Source of the DNA: Phascolarctos cinereus
Lineage: Eukaryota; Chordata; Mammalia; Diprotodontia; Phascolarctidae
NCBI RefSeq assembly: GCF_002099425.1
Contig: NW_018343973.1
Span: 5,371,001 to 5,435,000 of the forward strand
Direction: 5' to 3'
Length of the DNA stretch: 64,000 nt
This document shows positions 34,568 through 46,105 of the stretch, one piece after another. The stretch's first letter is position 1. Every line of letters starts with the position of its first letter. The position numbers and the translations under genes are program-made. The notes under the pieces were generated by a model. It worked only from the letters and a program-made list of their open reading frames with translations. It ran no database searches and had not been told where the DNA came from.

Positions 34568-36059
34568 ACAATGTTCTTTTTTTCAAAAGAAACTTGGGAA
34601 ATTTGCTATGTAAAATATCTGAGAATCTCAAAATTATAATATTTGGAATGTAATGTATCCCCAAACTAGAATGCTAAAGGAAAAAAATATTTTGCTTAAT
34701 TGAATATTCTGTTTAACTGAGAATTAACCACAAATGGGAATATAGGGATTACTGCTTTTCAAAGAGTTAAAGAGCAAAGGTGAAAAAAATACACCATGCT
34801 AAAATCATAGCGCACATAATTTAAAATCTCTGATTCTTCAGATGTCACTTCAGAATCTTGCAGTGGCCCAGTATCTTAATTATGCATATTAGTTATTGTA
34901 TAATAGAAGGAAGATATAGCATTATTGTCCATATGACATAATAAAACCTGGAAGTTGTTCACTGATATGAATAAGTCCATTAATATGTCAGTTCACATAC
35001 TTTCTCATAAAAGTAGAGTGCTAAATGTAGAATGCCACCCCTGACAAATGCTAGTGATTTTAGTTTTCTGGTTGTTTGGAATCTAGAGAAATAGTAGTTT
35101 ATAGTACCATCTTCAAAATGGAAGTAATTTATATTTTTTAAGTTACTTATTTTATGGTTTCATAATTTTCAAAGATTTAGAGCTGGAATTTTTTAAAAAA
35201 TCATTTAATATTTCATTTAAACTGAAAATGAATATAACTATAGTATAGCAGCAGTAAAATGACTTCAGTTTGTTTGGGCTCAATGCAAGCTCTCTCATTA
35301 CTACCATGGTCTACCCTAGGAATTCTAAGTATTTGTGAAATGCTATATCCTAAATTCACTAATAATTCAAAAAATAAAAGCTTATCGTTCAAGTACAATA
35401 TTTGAAGGGAGAGAGCCTAAAATGGGGATTTTCAGACTCTAGGACATGGTCCAAAAAATAGTTCATAGAGTAACTTCTCTCTTACTCTCCTCCCTTTTTG
35501 CAATAGAACTGCAATGAATAAGTTGCAAGAGTTAATAGCTGATACCAATCTACTTCTGGCTTGTGAGCTAATAGTCAATACTCAAATCATCCTCTCTTCT
35601 CTGAAAGTCTAAGGCCAATGTTGTCCTATCTACCTTCTCAAGATCCAAAATTTATTCAGTCCCTACCCTACCCTACCCTACTCAAGATGTGGCTCCCACT
35701 TAGCTCTGGAAAAAGTTTAGCACCTGTCACCTTTTTCAAACATTTACAAGCTCTGGAATCAAGTTTTATTTTTATAAGTAGAACATAAACACCTTCATGG
35801 TACAGACTGTTCTGTTTTTGTCTTTGATGGACATGGCAGTCACTTAATATTTGCTGGACTTTATTATTCTTTTTTTAATAACCAGCCCAAAACACTGAAG
35901 GCCAAACTCTACACAAAGGATAAAACTTGATTTCCTCCTAAAAATAAGAATGGGGAAAAGAATGACCAGAATGGTTCTATAGATGTCTTTAATCTTCATT
36001 TTAAAATAGTAAATTCATTTATAAAAGTTGCATTGTAAATGGGTTTCACTTTTGTAGTA

Positions 36060-36225
36060 GCTAGTTTAGAGCTGGAAAAGGTTAAAAATGATCTAGTCCA
36101 GCCCCATCACTTTATAAAAAAGAAACTGAGGCCCAGAGATATTAAGTGACTTGCTCAAAACCTCAGTGTAAAAGTTACAGAGCTGAGATTCAAATTTTGT
36201 GCTCTTTCCATTACACTGTCCTGCT
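36060..36225 (-). mobile_element. MIR-like fragment, antisense
   Basis: TAGTTTAGAGCTGGAAAAGG, AGAAACTGAGGCCCAGAGAT, AGCTGAGATTCAAATTTTGT. Confidence 0.65.
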
Positions 36226-36432
36226 TTATTTCTAAGTTTCAAAAAAGGTTAGGAAACCTAGTTAAACTATAAAGTAAGGTGGCTTTTAAATAGCTGCTTG
36301 CCTATTCACTGAGGCAATGAACTGTGTAGACCAGTCTGTTTTTGCAGGTTAGTGGAAAAATCCAAACCTATCACATCTTAGATACAGAAAAGATAATCCC
36401 TCTCTTACTAATAAAGTTCCAGGAATTCTCAC

Positions 36433-36569
36433 CTGGCAATGCTCCGAAGTGGACGATGGTGGCTAGTAGAGGGTTTTTCGGGTCTCATAAAACTTTCTCC
36501 TCTTTGCAAGGCAGAAGGTCCCAGAGAAAAGATAGGAAGAGTGGAATATGGCTTGGATGGCAATCGCAT
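36433..36569 (-). CDS. SPIRE1: SPIRE1 exon after the zinc finger ([12 protein letters not shown]...)
   Basis: 137 nt, acceptor GGTAACAG, donor GTGAGA, phase 0 in and phase 2 out. It encodes [20 protein letters not shown], then [18 protein letters not shown] and RPLRSIAR. Differences from human as remembered are few (SFMRPE for SSMRSE, TSHH for TAHH). It joins in frame to FSSKSKS of the terminal exon. A + strand open frame overlaps it but is only the reverse shadow of this exon. Confidence 0.97.
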
Positions 36570-36676
36570 CTGTTACCCCAAAATGAGACCAAGAATGAAA
36601 AATGTTGTTACAGATAGATAGCCTGCACTCTAAATCCATGCCCTAAAAGTGGCATGAGCTATTTATCTTAACTTAC

Positions 36677-36704
36677 CTTTTTGCAACACTGTGAGCATAC
36701 CGGC
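36677..36704 (-). CDS. SPIRE1: SPIRE1 28-nt micro-exon of the zinc finger
   Basis: A 28-nt exon, acceptor CACACAG, donor GTAAGT, entering in phase 2 and ending on a codon boundary. It completes the arginine of the previous exon and adds PVCSQCCKK, supplying further cysteine ligands. It is far too short for ORF-based detection and is placed by splice sites, phase and family sequence. Confidence 0.95.
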
Positions 36705-37254
36705 CTGTGTATGAAATCAAAAGCAGTAGTCAGTATAAGGCATGTGAAACATTTTGTCAATAATTGAAGGTCTATCTACCTGGGTAGATTAGATTTCTAT
36801 ACTTAATTGTGAAAATTCTCTATCCTTTCTCCTATAAGTAGGTGTACTTCATGTGACAGCAGATAGGACAAATACAACTCATCTCAGAAAAAGACCTAGA
36901 TAAATGGATCACCTATATTTATATAAAATTTTCCTTTTTTTTAAAATATAAGGTGATCACATTAATTGCTTCTAAATTCCATGTCAAGTTTAAACATAAA
37001 ATACTATCATCAGAATCATCCTTGCTTAAATTAAACAAATGATATCCAGGAATTCATTATCCTAGTTTATAATAATCAATTGTTTGGTAAATTATTATAA
37101 AGAAACCAATACACCACCCCCTCCAAAGATATAAAAATACAAGACAGACAAGTACAACATTACCAATAATTTCCCTGTGTAGAGCTTTAAATAAAACCAA
37201 TGTCAGTGGGATTCTTACTAGTAAATATTTTTCATCATGTATGGATTGCCTTAC

Positions 37255-37325
37255 CTCTTACAGAACTGACAAGTATAAGACCAAGTGAAGAAGGAAAACC
37301 TCCTAGTTCGGCAACAGAAGCAGAG
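37255..37325 (-). CDS. SPIRE1: SPIRE1 FYVE-like zinc finger exon, first half
   Basis: 71-nt exon, acceptor TTTCCTAG, donor GTAAGG. It encodes LCFCC, then RTRRFSFFTWSYTCQFCKR with the last arginine completed by the next exon. The paired cysteines (CFCC, CQFC) are metal ligands of the modified FYVE finger, and the basic and aromatic RRFSFFTWSY loop is the membrane-inserting part. It is unchanged from human as I recall it. Confidence 0.97.
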
Positions 37326-37865
37326 CTAGGAAATAAAATTTGAAAAAGGAAGAACTGTGTCAACAGTTAATTTTCTAATGTTGGAATAACATTGTGATGT
37401 GCATGTTATATAAGTTCAGTGGATGCCATGAACATGACACTGAGACATTGGTTTTTAAGTTGGCTCTCCCTTACTTCATTAAAAAAAAAAACAACAACAA
37501 TCCACAATTATATGTTTGCAGTTTCACATGAGTAATAAGGTTGTAGATTTAAAGCCCTGGAAACAAACTGAAGGACTACAAAAATTGTACTCTCCCATTC
37601 TCGGATGTTTCTTATTTACAAAACCCACCAAAAAACCACCTTAAGGTATATATGGTTTTATATACACATATTAATTACTAGGTTTATTTTTAAGCCCTCA
37701 AGAAAACTATCCTATTTGTTAGTTTGGTATTTCAAGAGAGGAACCTTAGTGATTCTCCCTCTTAAGGGAAAGATAGAAAGAAGTATCATTCCATTGCTAG
37801 TGAAGAGAAAAAATTCTATGCTCCAGAGAAATTCTAAGATCATGCTTCAACACCCACAGATATAC

Positions 37866-38003
37866 CTTTCCTTTTTTCAGTGCAGTGTAGACATCTTTAT
37901 ACTGTTGGTACTTTTCCAGCTCTGCCTTTACCAGCACCTGGCGAATATGCATCACTTCCTCGACCGTGAGAGCCAAGCATTCCACTGGATAACAGAATTC
38001 TTC
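37866..38003 (-). CDS. SPIRE1: SPIRE1 Spir-box exon
   Basis: 138 nt (46 codons), phase 0 at both ends, acceptor AATTTCAG, donor GTATAT. It encodes [20 protein letters not shown] followed by [20 protein letters not shown] and ALKKGK. This is the Spir box, a short helical motif shared with Rab effectors of the rabphilin type and thought to help membrane or Rab targeting next to the zinc finger. Only one substitution (V for I in KDVYT) is apparent against the human protein as I remember it. Confidence 0.98.
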
Positions 38004-38156
38004 CTGAAATTCAAAATTCCACAGGAATAAGAAACTCCTATGCCCACTTCAAGTTTTTCTCTCAGAGAACCATTTACCTGATTAGTAGAAGCTTCAAAGA
38101 AGAAAGATTTCTTATGAAAACTAGAAAAGACTTGGCTGATTCGTGGGCATCACATA

Positions 38157-38224
38157 ACTTTCAAATACCTTGAGATAAGGGATGGCAGTTAAAACTTTCA
38201 AATACCTTGAGATAAGGGATGGCA
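38157..38224. repeat. 37-bp tandem duplication, about 1.8 copies
   Basis: The 31-base unit starting ACTTTCAAATACCTTGAGAT occurs at 38157-38187 and again, identical, at 38194-38224. It is intronic, about 155 bases upstream (in the SPIRE1 sense) of the Spir-box exon acceptor. Confidence 0.95.
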
Positions 38225-41200
38225 TAATAACTGCTAACAGTCTACCTGATTCAGGTCTGTCTTTGTGCCATTTACAACAACAATAACATCAAAAGTTTTC
38301 AGGTTCAGGTGTTTTGTCTCATGGAGCTATTTAATTTAGTAGACATGTATATTTTTATCATGAAAGTTTTTCAATCATTTTTTGCTTGTTTAGTCCAATT
38401 GCATTGCAGTTTTATCTTTGGACTGGTAAATATACTAAGCTGTTACTTAGTGCTGGTGTTCCATATAGCATGTGAGATACAGACCAGTAGCAGCACTGAT
38501 ACTGTTTTCAAATGTATTTTGGTTTGTGGTGTCCAGAAAAGCCAAAGAAAGTGGTTAGTAATTTATCCCCAAAAGGTTTATTTAGTGGCATGTCACATCA
38601 GCAATCACAGAAAAACTCCAATTTTATGAATGGAATTTGAACATGAAACCAATAAGGTAAATTCACAGACGGAATGTGTTAATATGCATTTTTGTTCTTC
38701 CTTCCAAAAGAACTGTTAAATATATAAAAGATTTTTTTTTGGAGGCTAGACTAAAATATTATTACAAATTTCTTCTACGTGCTAACGGCTCAGGTTTTGA
38801 TTCTCTAAAAATGGGTAGGTTAAAAGAGGTTAGATGCTGATGTAATTGATTCCACTGAATAAAAAAACCTCATTTCCATCTGTTTGTCATCCAGCTCTGC
38901 TTTTGATTGGACAAATCTAATAGAAAGACAGAACAATTATGCATTCCCACCATTCTATGCTTCACAGGCACTATTGTGGTGAAGTGACACTGAAACTTAA
39001 TGTTCTCAGTATAAACACATTAATTCACTCCCACACACACATACACACACACAATAGCATTGCTCATAGCAACACACTGACATTTCTGAAATCTAACAAA
39101 TAAGCCAGATGAAGAATCGGATGACTATGGATGTAGTCAGTTGATGAAGTTTTAACAATCAGTTCTGTCTTTCAATCAGAGAAAAATAAAAATTGAAATC
39201 TGTGGGATAAACTCCACAAACATTAGCATTTAAGAACCACCGCATTCTAAAGAACTATTGCCTTGCTTACTGGAATCAAATGCACACTTCCCTCTGTTCC
39301 TCCAAACACACACACACAAAAAGCTGCTAAAATTTGTTTAAATTTTTATTTTCTTTTATAAAAACCAATAGCTGCATGTGTCTTACCTAGTTGCTTGGGG
39401 AAAGAACTGTTGGTTCAGAAATATATGATTTGCTAAAAAAGGTGCAAAAACAATCACCCTTCACACAACTTCACCTTCCAATGGGAGAAATTTTCAGAAA
39501 TAGCACAAGTGGTTTTACATTTAGGTTCTGTGTCTACTGTACTTTGATTTGCCTTGAGAAAGGGGGTAGTATCAAGAGGGAAGAAATAAGACTCCTTTTC
39601 AAAGGTATAAGCTGTCAAGAGTGTTATATCAAATAAATAGAGCTGGCTGAACATTCATTTGACGCAGCTATTGTCCTTTTAAATATTTCATATGAATAAG
39701 AGTTTTTTCCCACCTACTTCATTTACTCCTGAGTATATGACATTAATTTTAATCATAAATTTTTAAACTGCATATTAATGTAAGCCTATAAATAACCACT
39801 CATTAAATTATTTCACATAACTATAATGATTTTTTTTACTACCTTGTTTGTTAAAGGCTAAGTGGTATCTGTTTCACAACGTCATATTAATATATATGGT
39901 AAGGATATGTATGTATCATATTCTTTTAGTCTAAAAATGCTGACTCAAGCATATTTTAAGCTAATCACCTTTAACCATATTTGAAAGTGTACCACTTTAT
40001 GGACTACACAGGAAATATGAGAATATTTTGTATGCCTTTTTTTTTTAAGAAAAGCTTCCTAAGCTACCCACTAGTAATATAATCCTTGTCAGGTTCAATG
40101 CTAATGTTTTAATTCTGGAGCTTTCACAAGGACAACAAAACTTCAATGCAACATGAAATGAAAAACAAATATGCTAAGTTAAAAGAAAAACTTTCTATAT
40201 ACTTTTTTTTAAATGAAGAGAAAGATAAATTCAATACTGCTGGGTAAATAAAATTTCAATGGATTGTGTTGAGAATGAAGTAGCTAAAACTCTAAAGCAT
40301 CTAAAGCATTTAGAGTTTTAATCATAAACTATAGCCAGGTCTCCAATTATTTAATCATGCTTAATTATTTTATAGCACACACTACCTTCAGTTTAATCAG
40401 CAGACACTAGTAAAGGGGTTAAGGACCTAGACTCTACAAAACTACCACATTTTCTTTATCCTCTTACTTTGGATCTAACTCCCAAGGTCAGCAGGGAGAA
40501 GTCTGAGGGTACAAAAGTTTAAGAGGAGAATGCATATTATCAATATGCTGCATGGTCCAATGTTCCTTTAGAGTTCATTTTTCATATTAAGTGGCAGCAT
40601 TAGGAACTAGTTCAATACTCTCATCCTGTTTTCAGTATTCACAAGGGATCAGATCCACTAATAAAAATATAGTGATAACCTAAGTTCATTCTGTAGTTTA
40701 TGTTATTGAGCCACTGTATAAAAAGAAAGATAGTTTGCTCTTATAGTTGGCATTTTACAGGTAAATAGAAGAACCTAGAAAATTTGGCCCAAAGCACGCA
40801 TCATATTCTGAGTTTTTCATAGATTACAAAGAAGCAGTTAAAAACCAAAATGAACAGCTGTAAATCTGACTAGTGTCTCTTTCATAATAATTAGAAACAA
40901 TTAGGTCATTTCTTTTTACCATTGTTATGTTTAGATTTAGTGAGCTAAATTTAAACAGAGCATTAGAAAACCAAGGATCATTTATGAAAATGCTGGCAGA
41001 TCATTGATGATAGTAGTAGGAACAATAGTAGTTAGAAATTAGGTCATTCAAGTAATACTGCCAGTATCAAAATAGGGAAAGGAATTGAGATTCACCCTGT
41101 ATGCAATGACTTGTTACCAGAGAACAGAACTGGTTGAGACTCACTTACATTTGGGAATTTATTTCTACAGCACAATAGCCAATAAAGAATTGGTGCAGAA

Positions 41201-42202
41201 AACAGCTTCTAGGTCAGCTAATAAAACATACTACTCAGGATAAAAAAAACCACAGTGTGCAGGATGGAAGCCCTTTGCTAGAGTAAACAATTAACTCTGC
41301 TTACAAAAAGATCATCTGCTTTGCATGGTAAATTTACAGTCAAAATCAGTGTCATTATGTTCCAAGATAATTTTAATGTATTTTATATGAGAGCTTTTGA
41401 ACCTTTCTCCTTGCTTTAAAAGCTTGAAGATTCAAGGATAGTAAAATAGACCATGTATGAAAATCTTAAACGTAATAACAAAACATTAGTAATCAAAATA
41501 TTTCAAACAATTGAAAATAAAAGCAGAAGGAACAACCATTTCTCTCTGTGCAAGAAAGAAGTGGGTTTTCATAAAGCCACATGACACCCCTAACTAGCAT
41601 TACATATCTTTTTGAGGAGAGGCTGGTAATGAAAAACGATCACTCTCCCAGCAAGCATAGACACAGTGCTACTCTTTAGTGACAGTACATTCATGAACAT
41701 TGCCCCAAATGGAGAAAGGCCTTAAAGCACACCAGGTGCAGAAGGCAGAAATATTGCTCAAAATGATCTGGTTGTGGCTTACATGGCTACGAGTATAATC
41801 TTCACCAGGAGCTTAGCTACACCAATCAAAGTGGCTATTAATGCCATTTTCTTGACCAGGAACAATCCAGGTGGGGAGCATTTAGTGCATTAGCAATATA
41901 TTTCTAGTCTGAGAGGGCAGAATGAAAGGCTTTTTCCATGCTGGAGAATGAGATTATGTGAAGGGAAAAACATCTAGGGCATCTCCCTAATCTGATGCTG
42001 CATTTTTAGTTTGTTGTCCTTTCGAAGTTGATTTTCCCCTCAAATGAGGTAATTGAGTGATCTATAAATCCTACAAAAGACTGAAATCAATGATCAGAAG
42101 CATAGTGCCAATCTAAGCTGTTAAATATTTGCAGCAGTACTTGCTCTCAAAGAGGGTGCAGAAATGTAAAATAATTCCCAGAACCGGCAGAAAGAGGCCA
42201 AC
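38225..42202. other. SPIRE1: SPIRE1 intron between ExonC and the Spir-box exon, SINE-free
   Basis: Nearly 4 kb without a recognisable interspersed repeat; only short CA tracts (39028-39052, about 39306-39318). No coding evidence: the 106-residue + strand open frame near 38.3-38.6 kb resembles no family I know. Confidence 0.5.
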
Positions 42203-42376
42203 CTTTGCGGATTTCCACCTGCTGGTAAAAGCTCTCTCACAGAGATAATACATAGCCCCTGCTACCCCAAACATGGCTGCTTCAAAGGGATGAGAGCTGA
42301 GCAGAGAAGCTGTTTGTATGGTAGAAAAAAGTGGTCGGAAAGATGTCCTTGGCCATAAACTGGTTATCCTAGGAAC
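42203..42376 (-). CDS. SPIRE1: SPIRE1 alternative ExonC (mitochondrial isoform, 58 residues)
   Basis: 174 nt, exactly 58 codons, with acceptor GTTCAG and donor GTTGGC, phase 0 at both ends so it is a clean cassette between RQSSRSL and EEFCYPVE. It begins VPRITSLWPRTSFRPLFSTI and contains the hydrophobic run FEAAMFGVAGAMYYL followed by a basic end (TSRWKSAK). Known biology: the Spire1C isoform carries a 58-residue exon that targets SPIRE1 to mitochondria, where with INF2 it promotes fission; the length and residues here agree with that exon as I recall it. The frame stays open through flanking intron on both sides, but the splice sites set these limits. Donor +3 is T rather than A, fitting a weak, regulated site. 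Confidence 0.93.
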
Positions 42377-42699
42377 CTGAACAATAGACAGGGAAAAAAA
42401 GAAAATTTCGAAGGAAAAGAAAAGATGGAACAAAAAAACAAATAATGCAGAACATGAATGATGTCATAATAGAGATTCCAAGTCATGAAATTAAAAAAAA
42501 CCCTGAAAATGTAAAGATCAAGATATATACATGCACACATACATATATGTTCTTGTGTCAGTATTTGTATCCATTAGTATAAACCTAGAAAAATCTGAAT
42601 TTCTAATTGCTGGAGACCAATTTCACTCTCATAACAAAGACCTACATTTGGACTTTTTTTTTCCAAATCGCTTGTTTAATCTTTACTATCAATGCTTTT

Positions 42700-42863
42700 T
42701 TGTTTTTTTGTTTTTTTTTTTTGCTTTTAGGCAATCGGGGTTAAGTGACTTGCCCAGGCTCACACAGCTAGTACGTGTCAAGTGTTTGGTCTGAGGCTGG
42801 ATTTGAACTCAGGTCCTCCTGACTTCAGGGCCAGTGCTCTATCCACTGCGCCACCTAGCTGCC
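42700..42863 (-). mobile_element. WSINE1-like SINE, antisense, young
   Basis: T-rich start, GGGGTTAAGTGACTTGCCCA, GGATTTGAACTCAGGTCCTC, CACTGCGCCACCTAGCTGCC. A perfect 14-base target duplication CTATCAATGCTTTT sits at 42686-42699 and 42864-42877. In the SPIRE1 sense it lies about 320 bases upstream of ExonC. Confidence 0.95.
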
Positions 42864-43459
42864 CTATCAATGCTTTTGATGATGGGGTAGAATAAATGGA
42901 AATTAAGAGTATATAGGACAACTAACTGCTTTACATGAGTGATGGAATACATGGCTAAGAAATTCTAATAACCAGCTTGCTTGGTTTCATAAGTCAGAGA
43001 AGGAATTTAAAGACCAGCCTTCTTTCACTCTGCTGGAAAATTACAATCATTTGGCCAAAGTTGAATAAAGAAACTTCAGACATCCTGTAAAAGGGGAGGA
43101 AAAAAGGGTTGATAAAAATTAAGATTATTAGCAAAAACATTTACATGTCTCAGTAGTAGAAGGATTTCAAACACAAAAGAGTAACTTGTTTCAAAAAAAG
43201 GGGTATATATTCTAATCATCATCACTCCTCTCACTTAAAAAAAGGTTATCACTTAATAAACTAGAGGGCATTATTGTGAAAGTAAAACTTTTGCTATAAT
43301 ATTAACTTTTATATACATTATGTTATTTTAAGAGGGTTTTTGAAAGAATAAAGATTTTATATGAAATGCATACATTATACTCATGTTGTTCTGAAAAATT
43401 ATAAGAGAAATTTGAGAGTCCAAGAGATTTCACATGACATTTTAAAAAATTATTATTAA

Positions 43460-43705
43460 CAATAACAATAACAAAGATATAGCACTTTCAGATTTACAAA
43501 GTGCTTTACACAAATTATCCCATTTGTTCCTCACAACAACCCTGTGAGGTAGGTGCTATTATTGTGTCCAATTTACAATGAGGAAAATGAAGTTAAGAAA
43601 AGGGGACTTGCCCACGGTCACACTGCTAGTAAGTATCTGAGACAGAATTTCAACTCAGGTCTTCCTCACTCTAAGGTTCACACTCTACCTGCTACACAAC
43701 CATTT
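43460..43705 (-). mobile_element. MIR SINE, antisense
   Basis: ATAGCACTTTCAGATTTACA, CTCACAACAACCCTGTGAGG, TAGTAAGTATCTGAGACAGA. Confidence 0.82.
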
Positions 43706-44084
43706 TTCTAAATAGGTTTCATCTTATTTACCTACCCCATAAAAGAAAACATCAACGTAATAAGACTATGTATACTTACCAATAATTCATCTTCACAAGG
43801 AAGTAAGGTAGCTAACATGAGTACCATGAGGACTGCAAAGTGCTTTACATATGTTATGCCTAAAGTTGTGGAGAGTCGTTCTTGGTATATTCTTTTGACT
43901 AGTAATTTGCATTCCCAGATGAGCCTAACTTTGTTAGCAATCAATCGAAAACATTTAATTTAATATGTATGGTTTTAGCCTTGTCCCCAAGAGTTTTTAT
44001 ATAAATAGATATGCTAGAATGCAAAAAATTCCTTAAGGTCAAAGGCTTATAGATAAGATAAAATAGATAAGATAAAAATCTTAT

Positions 44085-44470
44085 TTAATCTTTGTATTTC
44101 TCCTAGATACCTAGCACAATGCCCTGCACATGGGGTGATATAATAATAATAACAAGAGTTAACATTTATATATTGCTTTAAGGTTTGCAAAGTCCACTTG
44201 GTACAGTGCAGGTACTTAATAAATGTTTACTGATTGATTATTGGTGGATTGAAAGATTATATATGTATATGTGTATACTATATAAAATCTCATTTGATCC
44301 TTACAAAAAATTTAATATTATCCCTATTTTCAGATGAGGAAACTGAGACTGTGAGAAGTTAAATAACTTGCCTAGAATCAGTTAGTAGGGGACTGAGACC
44401 GAATTCAAATTCAGGTCTTCTTGACTCAAAGCCCAGCACTCTTATCCACTGTACCACCTTGCTGCCTCCA
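44085..44470. mobile_element. Nested L2 3' end and MIR pieces
   Basis: L2 end on + (GATACCTAGCACAATGCCCT and CAGTGCAGGTACTTAATAAA) is interleaved with antisense MIR pieces (TTAACATTTATATATTGCTT, then AATCTCATTTGATCCTTACA to CACTGTACCACCTTGCTGCC). Confidence 0.65.
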
Positions 44471-44661
44471 TATGTATGTAGGTTTGTAAAGATAAGAACA
44501 AAAGGCAGCTACAACACTGAATGATATTCCTAAATACAAAGGAGCATAAAACTTACACTAACATTAAAGAAAAAAAGTCCAAAAATTATTTTATCTTTTA
44601 ATCAGTGGCAAACCTACTGAATTTTGCTGTGAAAATGACTATTCACTATGTACTTTATCAC

Positions 44662-44805
44662 CTCTTTTTTTGGGGGGGTGTGAGGCAATTGGGGTTAAGT
44701 AACTTGTCCAGGGTCACACAGTGTTATGTGTCAGAGGCCATATTTGAACTCAGGTCCTCCTGACTCCAGGGCTAATGCTCTATCCACTGTGCCACCTAGC
44801 TGCCC
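44662..44805 (-). mobile_element. WSINE1-like SINE, antisense
   Basis: TGTGAGGCAATTGGGGTTAA, TTTGAACTCAGGTCCTCCTG, GCCACCTAGCTGCCC. Flanks ATGTACTTTATCA and ATGTACCTATCA suggest the target duplication. Confidence 0.88.
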
Positions 44806-45962
44806 ATGTACCTATCATTTTTGCTAAAAAGGAAGGGTTTCCATATTCACAGGTTAAAATAATTCTTCTTATATATGGCATCCACGGATATTTTCTTTAT
44901 CACACGGAAATGAAATCCTGTCAGAAACTCAAAAAGGCTGTTTAAAGAAGATAAGAGTTGTGTCAATCTTCACACAAATCATAATCTCAAAAGAATGAGA
45001 TTTCAAAAATCCCCAACTTTGATTTTCATAATGGTGCTTTCCTCAACCATATTCCTGGGGAACAGAAATGCACTGAACACTTTCAGGATTTATGTGTGTA
45101 CTCTGGGTCAGTAAGCATCCTCTCCCTTGTCCTTTTCTCCCTTCCTGTATGAAGAGGATCACAGCGTTGAAGAGTCTATCCTTGTACCCCTTGAGAAAAA
45201 AATCATCAAATGTTAATGAACCAGAAAAAGAAGCTCCAGATCTCCTTCTTCATTTTCTTCATTTTTGAATCAAGTATGCCTTTTATAAAGTGACTTGCAA
45301 GCATTACAACAAAGCATTAAATTTGAGATCCTGGGGCAGAAATATTGATTCAAGCCTTGTGACACACTGGAAACCTTTCTTATGCCAGGAAAGACTAAAC
45401 AAGAAGCTTTTCAGACTTTTTCTAGCCAGTGGAACTGCTGAATTCTTGTTGGCAGGGGGCTAGTGGACTCTATGTCCTGCTGACCCAAGAAATAAGAAAC
45501 CATACACTGGGCCTGCCAGTCTCTTGGGGAAATCTGGTAACTTCTTCCAGACAGCACCAGTTATTTTGTTTTTCTCCAATTTTCTATTTCATCCAGTGAA
45601 CTGGGAAACAAAGTACAATGGGCATTAATGGGTCAAAGATTTTTCTCTTCCAATAAACTCAGTGTTAAAATGTGCTTTATCAGTGAACTCAATAATATAC
45701 AACTGGACTTTGCTAGAGAATCTTTCAAGTTTTTAAAATCAGTATTAACACAGGACACATAAAACATTTCTTTAATATGATTCTATGTCTCCTAGTGGAA
45801 AAAAAAAGTCATTGAAATCTTTTAATTTTGTTTATAAAGAATACTGAAACTTGACTCAGATGTTATTTTTATTTCTTTCACATAAAAAAGTTTAAATGTA
45901 AACCTTTGGATTTGTTTCTTCCCCCTGAAAATAAGCTACTACCCAGTCTTTTAATTACTTAC
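44806..45962. other. SPIRE1: SPIRE1 intron, nothing recognised
   Basis: About 1.1 kb without identifiable repeats, ending at the donor of the 45963-46105 exon. Confidence 0.5.
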
Positions 45963-46105
45963 AAGTGATCTGGAGCTCTGTCGGGATGGTGGCAGGAACT
46001 GTCTAACGTTGGTGGGGGTTTCCTTTTCAATGGAATGTCGTCTTTGGGGTGGCTGCCGTCTCTCTGGCTGGGGTGTTGATGATATGGGCAAGAATTTTGG
46101 AGGCA
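45963..46105 (-). CDS. SPIRE1: SPIRE1 linker exon ([16 protein letters not shown]...)
   Basis: 143-nt exon, acceptor TTTTTAG, donor GTAAGT, entering in phase 1 and ending on a codon boundary after RQSSRSL. It reads [20 protein letters not shown], then [16 protein letters not shown] and [11 protein letters not shown], matching human SPIRE1 as I remember it throughout. The proline- and arginine-rich segment with an RRHS site is a plausible kinase target (inference). Its phase-0 end allows splicing either straight to the Spir-box exon or through the 174-nt ExonC. Confidence 0.97.

Larger units (their letters stand above)
33891..36432. other. SPIRE1: SPIRE1 last intron
   Basis: Holds a WSINE1-like SINE (34404-34567), a MIR-like fragment (36060-36225) and a short CCCTA tract (about 35660-35680). 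The rest is unassigned. Confidence 0.8.

Noticed and set aside
35660-35682. Telomere-like CCCTA tract.
   Set aside because: The unit is the pentamer CCCTA repeated about four times, not CCCTAA; ordinary simple sequence.
38309-38629. 106-codon + strand open frame in a SPIRE1 intron.
   Set aside because: No family resemblance, no splice or promoter context, and hydrophobic composition typical of T-rich noise.
42113-42433. Taking the whole 106-codon minus-strand frame as a single protein.
   Set aside because: Only the central 58 codons are bounded by splice sites and match SPIRE1; the rest is intron read-through.
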